Shown: one piece after another, positions 34,059 through 46,771 of the stretch
Position numbering within the stretch: position 1 is the stretch's first letter
Layout: every line of letters starts with the position of its first letter
NCBI GenBank assembly: GCA_031771865.1
Contig: JASISA010000042.1
Span: 1,791,501 to 1,855,500 of the forward strand
Source of the DNA: Nothophaeocryptopus gaeumannii
Lineage: Eukaryota; Ascomycota; Dothideomycetes; Mycosphaerellales; Mycosphaerellaceae
Reading direction: 5' to 3'
DNA length: 64,000 nucleotides
Made by a program: the position numbers and the translations under genes
The notes under the pieces: generated by a model
Seen by the model: the letters and a program-made list of their open reading frames with translations, nothing else
Databases searched by the model: none
What the model was told of the DNA's origin: nothing

Positions 34059-34968
34059 GCTGCTCTGCGTGATTACAGTAAGCCATTGTTAACGCTTTTC
34101 CTTTTTCGACAAATGATTTGCTGGCCGCGGCGAATTTGTCATGTAAATGTAGTTCATACCAAGTCATTGCCTAGGAACGTTAGGGGGATCAGCTGGCTCG
34201 TGCGCGGCTTATTCACTCGGTCAATGTGGTTTAGCGTGCCAAGAGAGCCATGTTGGTGGGTTTGCTATCAGACAACACTTGTTGATTCTTTCTCCTTCGT
34301 CTTTGACACTTGTACAGCTTCCTCTTAAACATTCTTGTTGAGAAGATGCAATGGTGAAGGTTGCGCCCGCACAGGCTTGATGCCCGCCACGGACTCATTC
34401 GCTTAGCAACGGCGTTTCGGTCCGGATAGGGAAGGCTTGTCAGGGCATCTGTTTGTGCACACCATGGCGCATATATCCGGACGAGGACGCATAAAGGCCC
34501 TGCGTCACCGCATCCCGAAAAACCATTGTCCCGCCGTGTCGCCCACCTCATCTCTGGTCTCTTCTACTCATCCAGCCAAGCAAGATCGGAGCCGGAACTT
34601 TACATTCCGGAGAGGAGGGGGGAGTTTGGGGGAGGTCGGGGAGCTGGAGCGGAGTCTGGGGTTCCGCTACTCCTAACACGTCAGCGTGAAAGCTGTGCTG
34701 TCGATCTTCCGAAACTCTGGTGGATGAAACGAGAAGCGACGTACTCGTTCAAGCCTAAAGATTGCCAAAAGTATTGCTGGAGTGAGATCTAAACTGGAAA
34801 TGCCGGACATCCGCGGAGGGACCTTGCATACGAACGCTGTCTATCCACTCTTCGACCCAGGAGGCCATCTCTTCATGCAATATGCGATCAGCGCGACCAT
34901 CACTATCTCGATTGCGAAGCACATCGTGGCCATCTCATAGCCCACGCTGAACTTCGGAGCCTCCCCGG
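34059..34968. other. Intergenic, no gene seen
   Basis: No supported gene in about 900 bases; short frames only. The oxoprolinase relic starts to the right. Confidence 0.45.
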
Positions 34969-36192
34969 ATGGATATGCGAGCGATTGGTCGGGTCAAGGA
35001 TTACCAGCTGTCGGACCGGAACGACTATCGCAATCAATGCGCTTGTGGACCACAAAGGCGAGAGATTCGCTTTGGCGACTACCAAAGGATCCAGAGATGT
35101 CTGCATCATCGGAGACCAGACACGCCCGAAGCTGTTCGACTTGAGGTGGAGAAGCCAATGGCATTGCATGAGGATGTCGTTGAGATCTACGAAAGGGTGA
35201 ATGTCGAGGAATTCGATCTCAATCCTTCGCCGCCTTCAGAAGAGATGCTCTTGAGAGACTCTGATGAGGTCAAAACTGCCAGCGGCGAACTGATCCGCAT
35301 CTTGCGACGCCCAGATGAAGCAGCTGTCAGAAATCAACTCCAACGGCTCAGAGAGCAAGGCTACACTTCTCTTGCCAGCTGCTTCATGCACGCATGGGCT
35401 TTTCCAGATCACGAGCAGATCGTTGGCAGAATCACGATGGAAATCGGCTTTACTCACGTTACGACTTCTCACGAAACACATCCGGCTATCAAACTCCTCG
35501 ATAGAGCTACTGCCGTTCGCTCAGAAGCTTATCTCTACCCTATCATCCAAGCCTACATTTCTCAATTCGAGAATGGCTTCAGCAAGCTCCCACAGAAAGG
35601 TGATTTCATGTGCTCCGATGGCGACTTACGCCAAGTGCGCAAGTTCAAAGGCCATGAGGCGTCATCAAGCGGGCCAGCTGGAGGCGTTGTAGGCATCGCT
35701 CGATCTTGATACAACCCGGAAGAACAAGTTTCTCTAATCGGCTTCGATATGTGTGGCACCTCCACCGACGTCTGTCGTTACGACGGCAAGTACGACTTTC
35801 TCTCCGAGACCAAGATCGCTGATCGAAGCATCGGGGCACCCATGCTGAACGTATCCACTGTTGCTGCTGGTGGAGGTTCGATCTTGACCTTACGGAATGG
35901 ACTACTCGCGGTTGAACCGGAGAGTGCAGGAGCGTATCCTGGACCGGCATGCTATAGTAACGGGGGACCGCCCACGGGAGGTCATCGCGAAGCTGGGTCA
36001 GAGTGGCGAAGACCATTCGATCCCAGCGGCACGGCATATGGAAGGTCTGGTGTACGAAACGTATGCGTATCTTGCCATCGTCTCCAATGTAACATCATAT
36101 GGCGCTATGAAAGCAAGGCAGATTCCCCTGGATCCTTTCATCTTGAATCTGGTTTACCTGCGCAAATATACAACCTTCGGGGCGTTCTTTGA
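34969..36192 (+). pseudogene. 5-oxoprolinase / hydantoinase A relic
   Basis: Pieces in two frames align with the hydantoinase A/oxoprolinase fold: TTIAINALVDHKGERFALAT and RPKLFDL in one frame (from 34985), then after a one-base shift near 35140 the frame beginning EDVVEIYERVNVEEFDLN, SGELIRILRRPDE, DHEQIVGRITMEIGFTHVT and SSSGPAGGVVGIARS, where a TGA at 35707-35709 interrupts. The same frame continues GFDMCGTSTDVCRYDGKYDF and NVSTVAAGGGSI with ESAGAYPGPACY. The N-terminal ATP site and the C-terminal half are missing or beyond recognition. The enzyme family hydrolyses 5-oxoproline (glutathione cycle) or hydantoins with ATP. Not functional as seen. Confidence 0.8.
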
Positions 36193-37161
36193 CTGCAGTC
36201 AGACTGTGTTTGAATTATCTTTGCCCACGGCCACCTTTACAGGGAAGATCTTGCGAGAAACTGTATCATCATGTGCTATCTCGCTAGAGACGATGTAGCA
36301 GTATCACACGCTCTTCGAGCACATCACAAGGCTACAGCTCCCCGCACACGAGGACAATGTTCAAGTCGGACTTAACGAAGGTCAAACAACTGTCTGCGAG
36401 CTGTACAGACAGGCTCTGCTTGCCTGGTTGAAATCTGCATTCAACAATGTCTCCGTCCAGCAGGAAGGAAGCGTGCTGTCCGAGATTCAGTTCCGCCTCG
36501 ATGCTGCGTATCCGCATTTCTTACCAGCTCTCATGTCACCCTACTGTAGTATTCTGCTCTGGCCAACAGTAATACTTGGATCGTGCGTGATGTTGCGAGA
36601 CGAAATGAAACGCTTTCACCAGCTGCTACTGCTGGCATCTGGAAAGCTGCGGCTTGATCAAATCACCGCAGCGTTTGGTCTACTGGCAGCCGTTTGGGAT
36701 AGCCCTGGCAGAATCTGTGGCCCTTTTGGTCTTCTGCGGGTAATGCAGAGAGTGTATCAATCTTTGTGTGGCTTGAGCTCAGAGACTTTGTCTTCTGAAG
36801 ATGGTTAACCTAGCTCAACCACGTAGGCAAGATTCATGCACGATCTGCAGAAGGGCTCGCTCGGACAGTTTACAAATACTACTTCCATGAACAAAAAGTA
36901 GTGCTCTCCAAAACCAGGAGTATTTGTCTGAAGAAGGAAGACACTCTGGATATCAAACATTCATTCACTTCCCCTCCAGTCAAAACTACACTAACCGTTT
37001 TGAGTCTAGGGCATTGCGTTTCGATAAGGCCATTGTTTAAACGCCATCAGACCGACAGACAAGGAACTATGGGTTTACATTCTCGTAACGTTGAGTAAAG
37101 GATTTCACAGCCTGCTCGCAAGCTCAAGGAGCAGCATGTATGACAATGTCAACCAAAAGCC
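36193..37161. other. Decayed sequence, no gene recognised
   Basis: About 1 kb with open patches (36428-36808, 126 codons) but no family match. It may hold the unrecognisable remainder of the oxoprolinase gene. Confidence 0.35.
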
Positions 37162-38715
37162 ATGTTCTCTTTCACCCTTCACCAGGAATACAAACAACTC
37201 CCTCAAGGTACCCGTGCTCAAGTACCACCCGATAATATGCAGCTGCAGTGCACTCTCCCTTGGTTGCTAGAGAGCCACATGCCTGGCACTATGTCTCAAG
37301 CCTTCTCGCCTCAGTTCTTCGACATCGCCTCGGCTCCTGACCCTCAATTGCACCCCCACGGCGTAACAGTCGATGGCAACAGCCGGCTCGTCTATGCTTC
37401 AGGTCAGTCTGGACAAAGACTCAACAGATAGTTTCCAAAAGATCTCCAAGAGGAGACTCGCGCCGTGTTTCACAACCTGGCGAATGCTTTCCACGCCGGC
37501 TGTGCAGATGTTCGATCCGTGATCGAGCTCACCTTCCTCATCATGGACTCTCAGCTCGCCCAGTTGAACAGCTCTCTGGGGCCGCATCTGGAGTTCTTCA
37601 CGGTAGGGTATGGCATAATAGCCTGTCTAACCACCACTCTGATCTCTGTTCCAAGCTGGCCAATCTAGAGGTACGTGTTGAAATGGAAGGCATCGCCGCC
37701 ATGGCCGGACAGAGTGAAGTTTGGACGAACCCCAGAAAGCTATTGGAACGCACACCGCACCTTGGCAAGGTCGATGTCTTCGTCATTGGCGCTAGCTTGA
37801 GCGGACTGCAAGCCGCCTACAATGTTTATCAGGCTGGACACAGCGTCTTGTTCTTAGAAGCCAAGAATCGCTCTGAAGGACGAAGCCGCACGATTCCATT
37901 GAAGGATGGTCGTGGGATCACCGAGCTGGATGCAACGCGGATTAACGACACCCAAGCAAGGATCTCCGGCCAGCAACTTGGACTTGAGACGATTGTGTAA
38001 CCTAGCCAGACGCAAAATACAATTTTCCAACTGGCCAATGCGGCTCTGACTCGTGTCAAGCCAGGCGAGCTTCCAACGGAAAGTTTCCCTATCTGTCAGC
38101 TGAACCGGAAGGGGACGGGCTGATTGCGTTTGACAGTTCCCGGACTCAGTGCTCGGTGGCTTCATGAAGGTCCTCAGCTATGTCACAGGAGAGACCGCGA
38201 AGGTCAACACTCAAGAACCAACCAATAGCTCCGACTACCGTACGGACATCGGTTTTGAACAATGAATTGAGGGCAAAGACATCACAGCGCACATCAAAGA
38301 GTACCTTCGCTTCCCATCGCGCTCGTGGAGCACGAACCCCGGGACGTTGAGTCGCTGTACTTGGCTAACTACATTAAGTCCAGGGGTGCTTTGCAGGAGT
38401 TGGCTAGTGAAGGACTAGGAACTACTCAGGCAGTGAAGGTTAAGACAGGTGTGACATGGTCTGCTGGTATCTCAAGTCAGGATAACGCAGGCGCTGACGG
38501 TTCATGCCTTGAACGTCCATCAGTAGTGCGCCTACTAGTGCAATCCAGGCGGGAGATCTCCAGATGTAAGACGAGGCGCTGAGAGGGCCTTATGGCGACC
38601 TTTTTTTTGGTGGAGGAGAGACGGTTTACGAGTGGAAGAGATATATATGGAGGGAGCGCTGAGGGCGGGCTCAAGCATTGCGGAGGAGATTGTCAAGGGG
38701 TTAGCTGGCAGTAAG
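37162..38715 (+). pseudogene. RidA-flavin amine oxidase fusion, decayed
   Basis: A RidA/YjgF domain is readable first (GVTVDGNSRLVYASGQSGQ, a stop at 37429-37431, then DLQEETRAVFHNLANAFHAG and LISVP), and after a one-base shift at about 37650 the frame runs from the RidA end (KLANLEVRVEMEGIAAMA) straight into a flavin amine oxidase: VDVFVIGASLSGLQAAYNVY is the FAD dinucleotide-binding motif and LDATRINDT a following conserved turn. A stop ends this at 38000. The far end of the oxidase is visible at about 38585-38705 (YGDLFFGGGETVYEWKR, MEGALRAGSSIAEEIVKGL). The middle is heavily mutated. The original gene was a two-domain monoamine oxidase. Confidence 0.78.
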
Positions 38716-39093
38716 TGAGTGTTGACTTCTTGATGCGATGTCGCTAGAGTTCTCCATGCGATGAATAACTCGAGTTTCAACGTGGATATATCCTACTCAC
38801 TCATGTCCCATCCATCATCCTACTGTAACAGCTCTCATCAACAGCGCTCTAGTCCCGCCCATTTCTGCCCCGAACAGGCCAATGAAGACCCACATGAGCC
38901 GCAGCCGAATCCAGAGAGTTGGACTCTTGGATCCTTCCGCCACTGTGGAGCAGCGGAATACTGCAAGTAGCACAAATTCTAAGCTACTGGATTGGATCAT
39001 GTATGGGGCCTAATGAGAAGAACATGTGTCTGGCTGACAGACATGAAAACATCTCCTCGTGGGTGCATGCAGGTATCTCAAGACGTACAACTG
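38716..39093. other. Intergenic, no gene seen
   Basis: 378 bases between the oxidase relic and the convergent transporter; no supported feature. Confidence 0.5.
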
Positions 39094-40964
39094 CTACGCT
39101 AGTTTCCGCGACCTCAGAGCAAGAACTACCGACAGCACGAGAGTCAAAGCCCCGGACGTAATGATCAGCACGTACGTCTTCACCATACTGTGCACAATAG
39201 TGTGCACCGCCGCATCTCTCGTTCCTCGATCAAGACTTTCCAAATATTCCTTTCCAACGCCAGAAATAATACTCAGTATTGGAGCGCCTTGCGGCAACAC
39301 CTTCGCTAGAGCATCTTTCGCGGTGTTCAAGAAGACAGAGTTCGAGATACTCAACGTGATTGCCGGCGCCGCGAGTTGGGCCCACGTTACTAAGCCCACG
39401 GCAGCAGGAATCGACTTCGGCTCGACGAACTGCTGGCACGCGTTGAATGGCATCTGTATGTAAGCACCAGTGCCCGAGCCCAGAAGAATGGAGTAGCCAT
39501 AAATGCTGGCGCTGGAGGTCGTTTCGGTGACGGTAAACATTAAAGCTCCACCGACGAGAACAAGAGTTCCGCCATAGAAAAACCAAGGGAGCCAGCGACC
39601 TGTAGAGCTCACGAGCGTGCCGCATATCATCACGGTCGAGACCATGAGGATGATGAAGGGCAGTAGGTGCACGCCAGCCATTAAAGGAGATTCCGAGTGG
39701 ATGTATTGGAAGCTGGCAGCGAACGTCAGCGCACGTTGATGATCGGTGCCAGGAGTGGTAAGACTCACTACAGTGGAATGAAGTAGCATGGCAGAAAGCA
39801 TGCCGTCGCCGAGCAAGTTTCATCAAGGAAGATGATGATAACACTTGGTTTCTTCATCATGCTCACGGGGAAGACGACTTGATATGCGAAGATGCCGAAG
39901 GCTTGCTGGCAGACGAATAGAATGAACAACACTCCAGCGACAATCCAGAGGGCGATCATGGAGGCAGAGCTCCAGGCGAATGTGAGGCCGCCTAGCGATT
40001 CGACCATCAGTACTGAAATTTATTAGTCAAAGACTGGATCTCACCAAAGCAGATGGCCAGGATCAACGACGTCGTTGACCCGGCGAGAAGAACCAGCCCG
40101 ACGAAATCGATGTTCGACAGTCTGGCACGAGTCGGTATGGTCGGCCTAGGATCCTTTGACGGAACGAGAAAAAGATACACTGGCGCAAAGAGGGCACCAA
40201 TGCAAAGATTGATGTAGAAGCCCCAGCGCCAGGTTGCTGAGGACTCGGCGAAAGCACCGCCTGTTCACCGACGGTCAACAACGCATTACTCTGAGCTTTC
40301 GGATCTCCTACCAATAATGGGTCCTAGAACTGTCCCAATCCCCCACGTAATCCCAGGAAATCCCATATACAGCGCCCTCTCCTTCTCGGTGGTCGTCAAA
40401 GAAAGCAGCGTCAACACACCGACGTACATGCCGCTTCCACCAACGCCACAAATCGCTCTACCAGCGATGAGCGTGTTGATGTTGGGCGCGCCGCCGCAGA
40501 GAGCACTACCGGCTTCGAAGATGATGATGCAGGTAATGAAGACCCATTTGACGTTCAACTGGCCGTAAACTTGACCCCTAAGATACAGATTAAATGCTAC
40601 GTGCGAGAGAAAAGGACGCACTACTTACCAGGAGAGGACGGTGGCTGCTGCGCCCAGAAAGAAGGCCGTGGAGTTGTATGCTAGTTTGTTGATAGAGTGG
40701 AAGTCGCGGACGAAGGTCGCCTGTAGGGTGCGTTCTGTCAATGAAGTGTTACTGGACTCGAGTAATGTGAATGGTAGTCCATACTTGCATATCAGCTGTG
40801 ATCGTTCCATCGAGGCCCCAGAGGAAGGTGACAGAAATGAGCGACACGACCACAATGAACCATTTCGCCCCATGTACATCGCGTGGCGGTGATTGGTCTT
40901 CGTGAGAGGAAGGACTGTCCCACGTCTCTTCGCTTGGCCCTTCTGCGGCTTGGTTGTCCTCCAT
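39094..40964 (-). CDS. MFS transporter, DHA2 family (14 membrane segments)
   Basis: Six exons on the minus strand: 40964-40785, 40720-40629, 40577-40312, 40260-40045, 40012-39769 and 39712-39094. All phases agree and give 538 residues. Donors are GTATGG, GTAAGT, GTAGGA, GTGAGA, GTGAGT; acceptors CAG or TAG. Recognisable parts are LDGTITADMQ in the first membrane helix (motif D1-like), LNVKWVFITCIIIFEAGSAL, GRAICGVGGSGMY and a long C-terminal half with further helices (MAGVHLLPFIILMVSTVMIC). DHA2 proteins export toxins or drugs by proton antiport at the plasma membrane. The gene is intact, in contrast to the relics to its left. Confidence 0.92.
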
Positions 40965-42354
40965 CGTCGATTCTATTAGTGTGTTTACGGCACGAAGCCA
41001 ATATCGCCCCGCAGAGAATTCTTGCCCTGATACTTATACTTGACTACAACACCTCGAAGTAAGGGTGGCATCACAGCCGAAAACACCCGCCAAGTATCAT
41101 ACTCACTTTAGACTGCACACAATGTGACCCGGAAAAAAACAGTCTTAAACTCTGACTCCTCAACTGTCTGTGACACGCATGCGTGACGATACGATTTATC
41201 CATAATCAACTGCCGAACGGTAATGGGTCCCCTGCCTATTCGAAACGAAGCATTGTCTGACTCGAGGTACAAGCTTCCTCGGAGTTTAAACCGGGAGCTT
41301 GCTTGTTGCATAGGCAAGAGAGGTTTTGATAACCTCATCGGAATCGATGTTATCATGACGAACGAAGCAGTAGGGAGGTTGTAGCCTAATACGTTTCGCA
41401 AGATCGAGACACTTGTGATTGACTCTTAGTCATGAGCTAGGAAAGCGTTTCAAGCACTAAAGAGCTCTATGAGCTGTTTGGATAAGTCTCCGATTCTTGA
41501 AGAGTACGTAGGTTTCAAGTAGCTGTCCCCCGTATTCTAGAGTGCAAAAGGTTCGGGAAGGATCTTTGATGGCCTCTAAATGAAACGTGGCCTAAAACAA
41601 TTCAGCTTGCGATTCGAAATAAGGGATCAGGATTGTTGAAGCACAACAACAGGTCAAATGCACACTCAAAGGCCCCTGTTCGTGGCATTGCAGTGTCCAT
41701 AATTTGCACTCAAACGTCGTCTAGTCTTGTGGGTGACGACTCTATCATCAAGATTGCGACCTTGCAACCATCAATTCAATCAGTCCAATAATTGAGAGGG
41801 TTTATGGTTGAAGATCGAGTGAAGGGTAGACTGATTGACTGACTGAGCGCTGCCTGCCAACTTGACGATTAGCTGACTGACTAATTAGGAGCCAATAAAG
41901 CTCGAATCTCGTTGGTTCTAGCAATTTTTTCCATTGTCTTAACCTTACGATCTCGATTTCCCTCAAAGCAACTAGAAAGAATGCCGAGCAAACCTCCGTT
42001 CCAGGGCAGGCTAGAATGACTATGCACACCCCCTCCTTGTTCTGTGTGCTATAGCAATCAACTGTATCATAATTGAGCGCCTTGGATAGTCGAAGACTGA
42101 CTAGTACGCCGACTGATTGACTGACTGCGTACTCAAGAACTTAGTCAACCATATCGACTCTCCAAAAGAGGAGTTGACTGTTGCGGACACTGAAAGTTTC
42201 AGGACAGGTCTGGGTCAATGTGAGATATGTCTATACTAGCGACGGCGTCTACAATGAGACTCAGTGACAGTGCGAAAAAATCGCGTTAGGCATCTGTATG
42301 TTTTACCGCGCGCTGACGTGTGTCCTGAAGCCGTAACAAGGACCACAAGGCCTC
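40965..42354. other. Intergenic, 1.4 kb, no gene seen
   Basis: No open frame with family character. Between about 41820 and 42130 the tetramer GACT/TGAC recurs in short clusters (GATTGACTGACTGA and similar). It separates the DHA2 transporter promoter from the 3' end of the NOS gene. Confidence 0.5.
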
Positions 42355-45300
42355 TCATACGGCTGCGCTGAATACCTCCTCGACATACCGGTCTCCCATC
42401 GCATCCTTGACGTTACAACCAACGATGGCACTCAAATTGCTTTCGAAGCTTGCAGCAGCGGCATGAGAAGCACAGACAAACACGAAGGCGTTATCATACT
42501 TCACCATACGCTCAACAGATTCCCGTGTTGCCGCATCGAAGAGTTTGTCCTGCGGCCTGGCTTTCTCAGGATTGCTCGGAGTCATGAGCAGACGGTCCAC
42601 GATTCCTGCCGCCAGCGATTCGTGAAGGACCTCCGCGAAGAGCTGAGAGTCTATGTGTCTGAATCCGAGAATCAGCGTCATCGGTCGTGGTCGGCTTGTG
42701 TTCGTCTCATCTGCGTGGTGTGCTCGCCGTAGACGGTGCTGTAGAAGACTTCGGACAGGGGCGAAGCCACTCCCAGTCGCAAAGCAAATAATGGGATGAC
42801 TGATGGCTTTCAGCACAGCGCTTGTAGAAGGCGGCCGATACTTGAGTCGCAAGTGAGATCCAAGGGCTATCGATTGGAAAAAGCTGCTTGCCACACCGCC
42901 TGGCCGTGGTTGAATGAATAGGTCCAATCTTGGCTTCCGCACTACGCTGCTTGTCCTTGTCGATGTAGATGCCGTTGAGTATGTCCTGGGTCTCTTGATG
43001 GGCATGGCCTCAAGCAGTACGTTGAGACTTACATTGGCCTGCCAGCGTCTGGGAAATAGCTTGAGCGCTTCCTTTAGAGTACTGCCCTCCATCAGCACAG
43101 CTGTATCGCCAGACACTTCCAGTGAGCGTATCCAATCCCGGCTTAAAAAGGGACTGTCGAAGTCGACGAACTCGGTCATGTAATTATCAACGGTTGAGGA
43201 AGTTGCACGAGCAGAGCCTGAGTTCATCTGGATCAGTTCTGAGCCGTCGAGATGCAGAGCACTCAAAGCATCTTGGACACAGCTTCGGTGGTTTGGTACT
43301 ATGATATCCACGTGTGAGAGCGCCTCAACTTGCAGATGTTCAACACTCAGGACAACGTGGTGAATGCCAATATTGCTGCCTGAACGCCTTGCAGTCAATC
43401 TCGCCGTTTGAAAATCAAACCCGCTGGTAGCACTCTCGGACTCGAGTGCAAAGTGGGTCTCTATTGATGGGCCAACGTCGTCGATACCAAGAGGTCCCTT
43501 CAAAGTGCTCAGCCAGTTCTCAAATTGACTCCATGGAGGATCCTCAGTGGCGGTATCTCCAATAAAGAGTCCTTGACTCAGAGGAGCAGCGCCCGTAGTG
43601 TCCAGAAGATATTTGATCTGATGTGCAGCCCTGTTGAAGCTGTCTCTGTAGAGCGAGCTGCCATTTCCGAAGATGGAGTAGCGTATGTCCTGCAACGATC
43701 TTGAACTCGCCAAATGGGTAAACACTCGTTGACCGTTTGGAGGTATGTCGCCTCGTCCGGTGGTGGAAGCAACGATGAGCAAGATATCGCCAGAGCGTAT
43801 GGATGTGGTGTTCAGATCATTCAGTGAAGCAAGTGGTGGTATTTGAAATCGTGAGTTCAATATCGATATGAGCTCACGTCGTATTTCCGTTGCAAGCTTC
43901 TCAGCGGTAGTTCTGGAGCTGCAATAGTATATTTTGATCGAAGGGCGGTCATCGTATGGACAATGCGCGGGACTCTCGTGCTCTCTGGTCCGAATTCGCG
44001 ACTCCAGATGCCTCTTATTTTCCCTTTTCCACGCACGAACTGGATCCTGGACATGGCGGCAGATCAAAGGCGGCAGCTGATAGTTTGGAGCTCCACCACG
44101 GTGCCACAAGGGTACGATCGAGCCCTGGGGAGGTGCCAGCCAGTACGGATTCGAAGGTAATCTATATCCGTGAGCACGATAATGCTCAGCGTCGTGTCTG
44201 CAGTAACTGCTCGAAGCAGAAAGCGTATCGGACATCTTGAGTCCGCTTTGTGTGAACGAATGATAGACGGCGTAGTTCAGTTCAGCCTGGGCTCGACACT
44301 ACAGTCTATCAGCTTGCTTGAAGGGCTAGGTCCGTACGGACTTTCCTACCAATAGCGCGAGTCGTTCGGGCTCCGATGCTCTTTGAAAGTCTCGTTCTGA
44401 TTTCTTCAAGCCAAGAGCTACGACTACTCGTGGCAGAACATTGTATCTCTGTTGATCAGCGAGATCTCGAACAGCAATCTCAGCGTCCATGAACCAACCA
44501 CTGTAAACAGTTAGGCTTGAAATTACATCATCATGGCATGTTAACTCACACAAATGGTGCTGCTGTGTATTGCACGCCACCAATGTCAAAGCCGAGACGG
44601 CTGAGAACAGGGGCTGGTACCCATCGCAGACCCAGTTTGGCGAATTGCAGTTGGAAGTTAGGATGCGTGATATGCACCACAGGGAAGTCGTCTTGAGACA
44701 ACTCAGTGAGAGCCGGAACATCGCCTTCAGCCATTGTGACCACAGGTAGAATGTCCCATTGCGTGCGAATTGAAGGCGGTTCCCAGCCGAGTTCGATGAT
44801 GGCTTTTGTCAAGCCCACGTTGGCTGGGTCTCCGAGGATGGAGCCATCTTCGGCAACGTACTAAAGTCGCTACTCATCAGTAAAGTACGTCGATCTTGAT
44901 AGGCGGTGCTGAGACTTACTGCTGCAAACGACAGCAACTGTGAATTCCAGATCATCGGTCCGCGACACCCAGGTCGTCGGGGCGCAAAAACGAATACTGC
45001 AGGACGTCAGACGCTGGTCGTAAGATGGTAAGCATTAGGCAAATAGCTCACCGGACGGGATGATGTCGCCACCATTGAAGGCTTCCTTGAGATGCCGTAC
45101 AAGTACATCGCCCATTTCCCGTGAGGAACCGATGGTTCGCAAGTCATAGAGCCTTATATTCGTGAGCCTGGTACAAAATCGAACATAAATAGCGAAAAAA
45201 ACGTACCGAAGACCCTCGTACTCGCTCCTCATGATGCATTTGGGCGAATTCTTCCACGCAAGCCGAACACCGTGCTCGAGTTCTTGATACGTCTGATACC

Positions 45301-45919
45301 ACGGAATACTGACAACAGGCTTGGCTCCATCCGCTGCGTTCATTTTGGAACTACCCTCACAGTTGGTAGTTCTGGAGCCTTGTCCTATCTCGACCATGAC
45401 AGCTTGAGCCCGGCACTGTAGTTCCTCGTTCGACTGGAGGATGCCATCGCGGCGCAGTTGCCGCAGGAAGTCGAAAGCTTCTGCTTGAACCTCAGAGAGC
45501 GCCCTATCTCGGCCCACTCGCGGTTCATTCGTCTTGATCATGCGTCCGGCCTGGCAAAAATCTGCGGTACATCCTGTGGGGCGGAGCACAGGGCATGCCT
45601 CCCGAATCCGAGAGAACTCTTTGAGCGTTGGATTTTGCGGTCTTGAATTCGTTTCTGTCTTCATATCCAGGGCATCATGGTGGCCAGGCCGTTCGCTGGT
45701 CGAGCGGAGGTCGTCATGGCTGCATATATCTGGAGGCGAAGACGAATCCTCTGCGTAGATATCGCTAATTGAGCTCATCGAGCGGCTGCTGATCAAGCCA
45801 GGTCCTTCTGACGCCAAAGAGCTGGGTGGCGACGATGTCGAGATGTCTTCAATATGTGTTTCTTCAAGCGTAGGCAGTGCATTGCCGGGCCCAAGGGGGG
45901 ACGGCGTCGTCTCGTTCAT
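42355..45919 (-). CDS. Nitric oxide synthase, full-length (oxygenase plus reductase)
   Basis: Six exons: 45919-45207, 45152-45052, 44996-44920, 44860-44550, 44500-44350 and 44286-42355. Phases close exactly, giving 1094 residues. Oxygenase part: zinc-site C-x4-C as CTADFC (117-122); heme thiolate Cys228 in WKNSPKCIMR; GDPANV at 307-312; arginine-binding Glu408 in GWFMDAEIAVRD; NPYWLAPPQGSI (about 497-508) matching the WIWLVPP region. A basic linker (about 532-556) sits where animal NOS binds calmodulin. Reductase part: flavodoxin from about 567 (IYYCSSRTTAEKL, VASTTGRGD), FAD motif RTYS (885-888) with GVASS, and NADPH motif ATGSGFAPVRS (954-964). It would convert L-arginine to citrulline and NO. 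The first ATG is used; the frame is open a little upstream, so another 5' exon is possible. Confidence 0.92.
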
Positions 45920-46771
45920 GCCGTTTGTCGCGAGCCGCTCTCCGAGAAGAGAACGGTTGATCGGAGTCCTGGAGAGACCTAAAGACAACAAACTGCAGCA
46001 CAGAGTAGCGGGTCAGAATCAGTGGCACGCGGCAGTGCGTAGTCCCTGTTGCGTGGCCACTAAATGCTATCTGGCTGTTTCAGACGATAGTTCTAGCGCC
46101 GATTGCCCGTATTCTGCGTCGGTGTCGTCGCCCTTTCATCACACCCTCGATTAAGTTCAATAAGCTCTCGTTGCCCCGAATTCGAAGAGCACAGTCATTG
46201 CAAACACGGCGAGTAGCAGAGACAGTGTCCAGGCTCGGCAGCGTTTGATGTACAGGCTTCTTAAGAGCAACGATCAGTATTGCTAGGATCCTACGTTGAA
46301 AACGAGAGCGTTTCGCCCGCGCCTCCTTCTTACACGCTAGCTACTGTTTTCTGGATTTTTCGCTGGATTTTTCGAGGATCAATAGGCGAAAGCAGGCCTT
46401 TTGACGCCTCCCAAGAGCTGCGAATAGTCCGGGATACTTAGCGCTTAGTAGGGCCGTATTGGGCGAAATACAAGGTTACACCCTACTTTCAGAATCTCAG
46501 CCCGTCTTGGCGTGCCGCCTGGGACGGTCTGAGGCCGGGGCCGGGTACCGGGCTCTTCGACTAGGTAGTAGGGGTTCGTCAAGTTGCATCGATGTTTAGC
46601 TATCTCAGAGCATATAGTACATAACACTAAAGCTATTGAGCGCGTGGAAAGGTAGAAGTTCATAGGAAGTACAGCATAGCAAATCGTCCTTCATTTCATA
46701 AGTCGCATGTTTAGCTCTTCATTGGCTTTGCTTCGACCATGTATGTCTGTCGTAACATTTTTGCTCCTTCA
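45920..46771. other. Intergenic between NOS start and oxidase stop
   Basis: About 850 bases containing the NOS promoter. A direct repeat CTGGATTTTTCG occurs twice near 46350-46375, and a GC-rich block lies near 46500-46560. No gene seen. Confidence 0.45.

Noticed and set aside
36193..36808. Continuation of the oxoprolinase gene
   Set aside because: Translated frames do not show the conserved C-terminal oxoprolinase motifs; left unassigned.
41820..42130. GACT/TGAC-rich patch considered as a tandem repeat or regulatory array
   Set aside because: Units are irregular and too few to define a repeat.
46300..46600. tRNA or structured RNA in the GC-rich block upstream of NOS
   Set aside because: No cloverleaf, T-loop or paired stems that hold up by eye.
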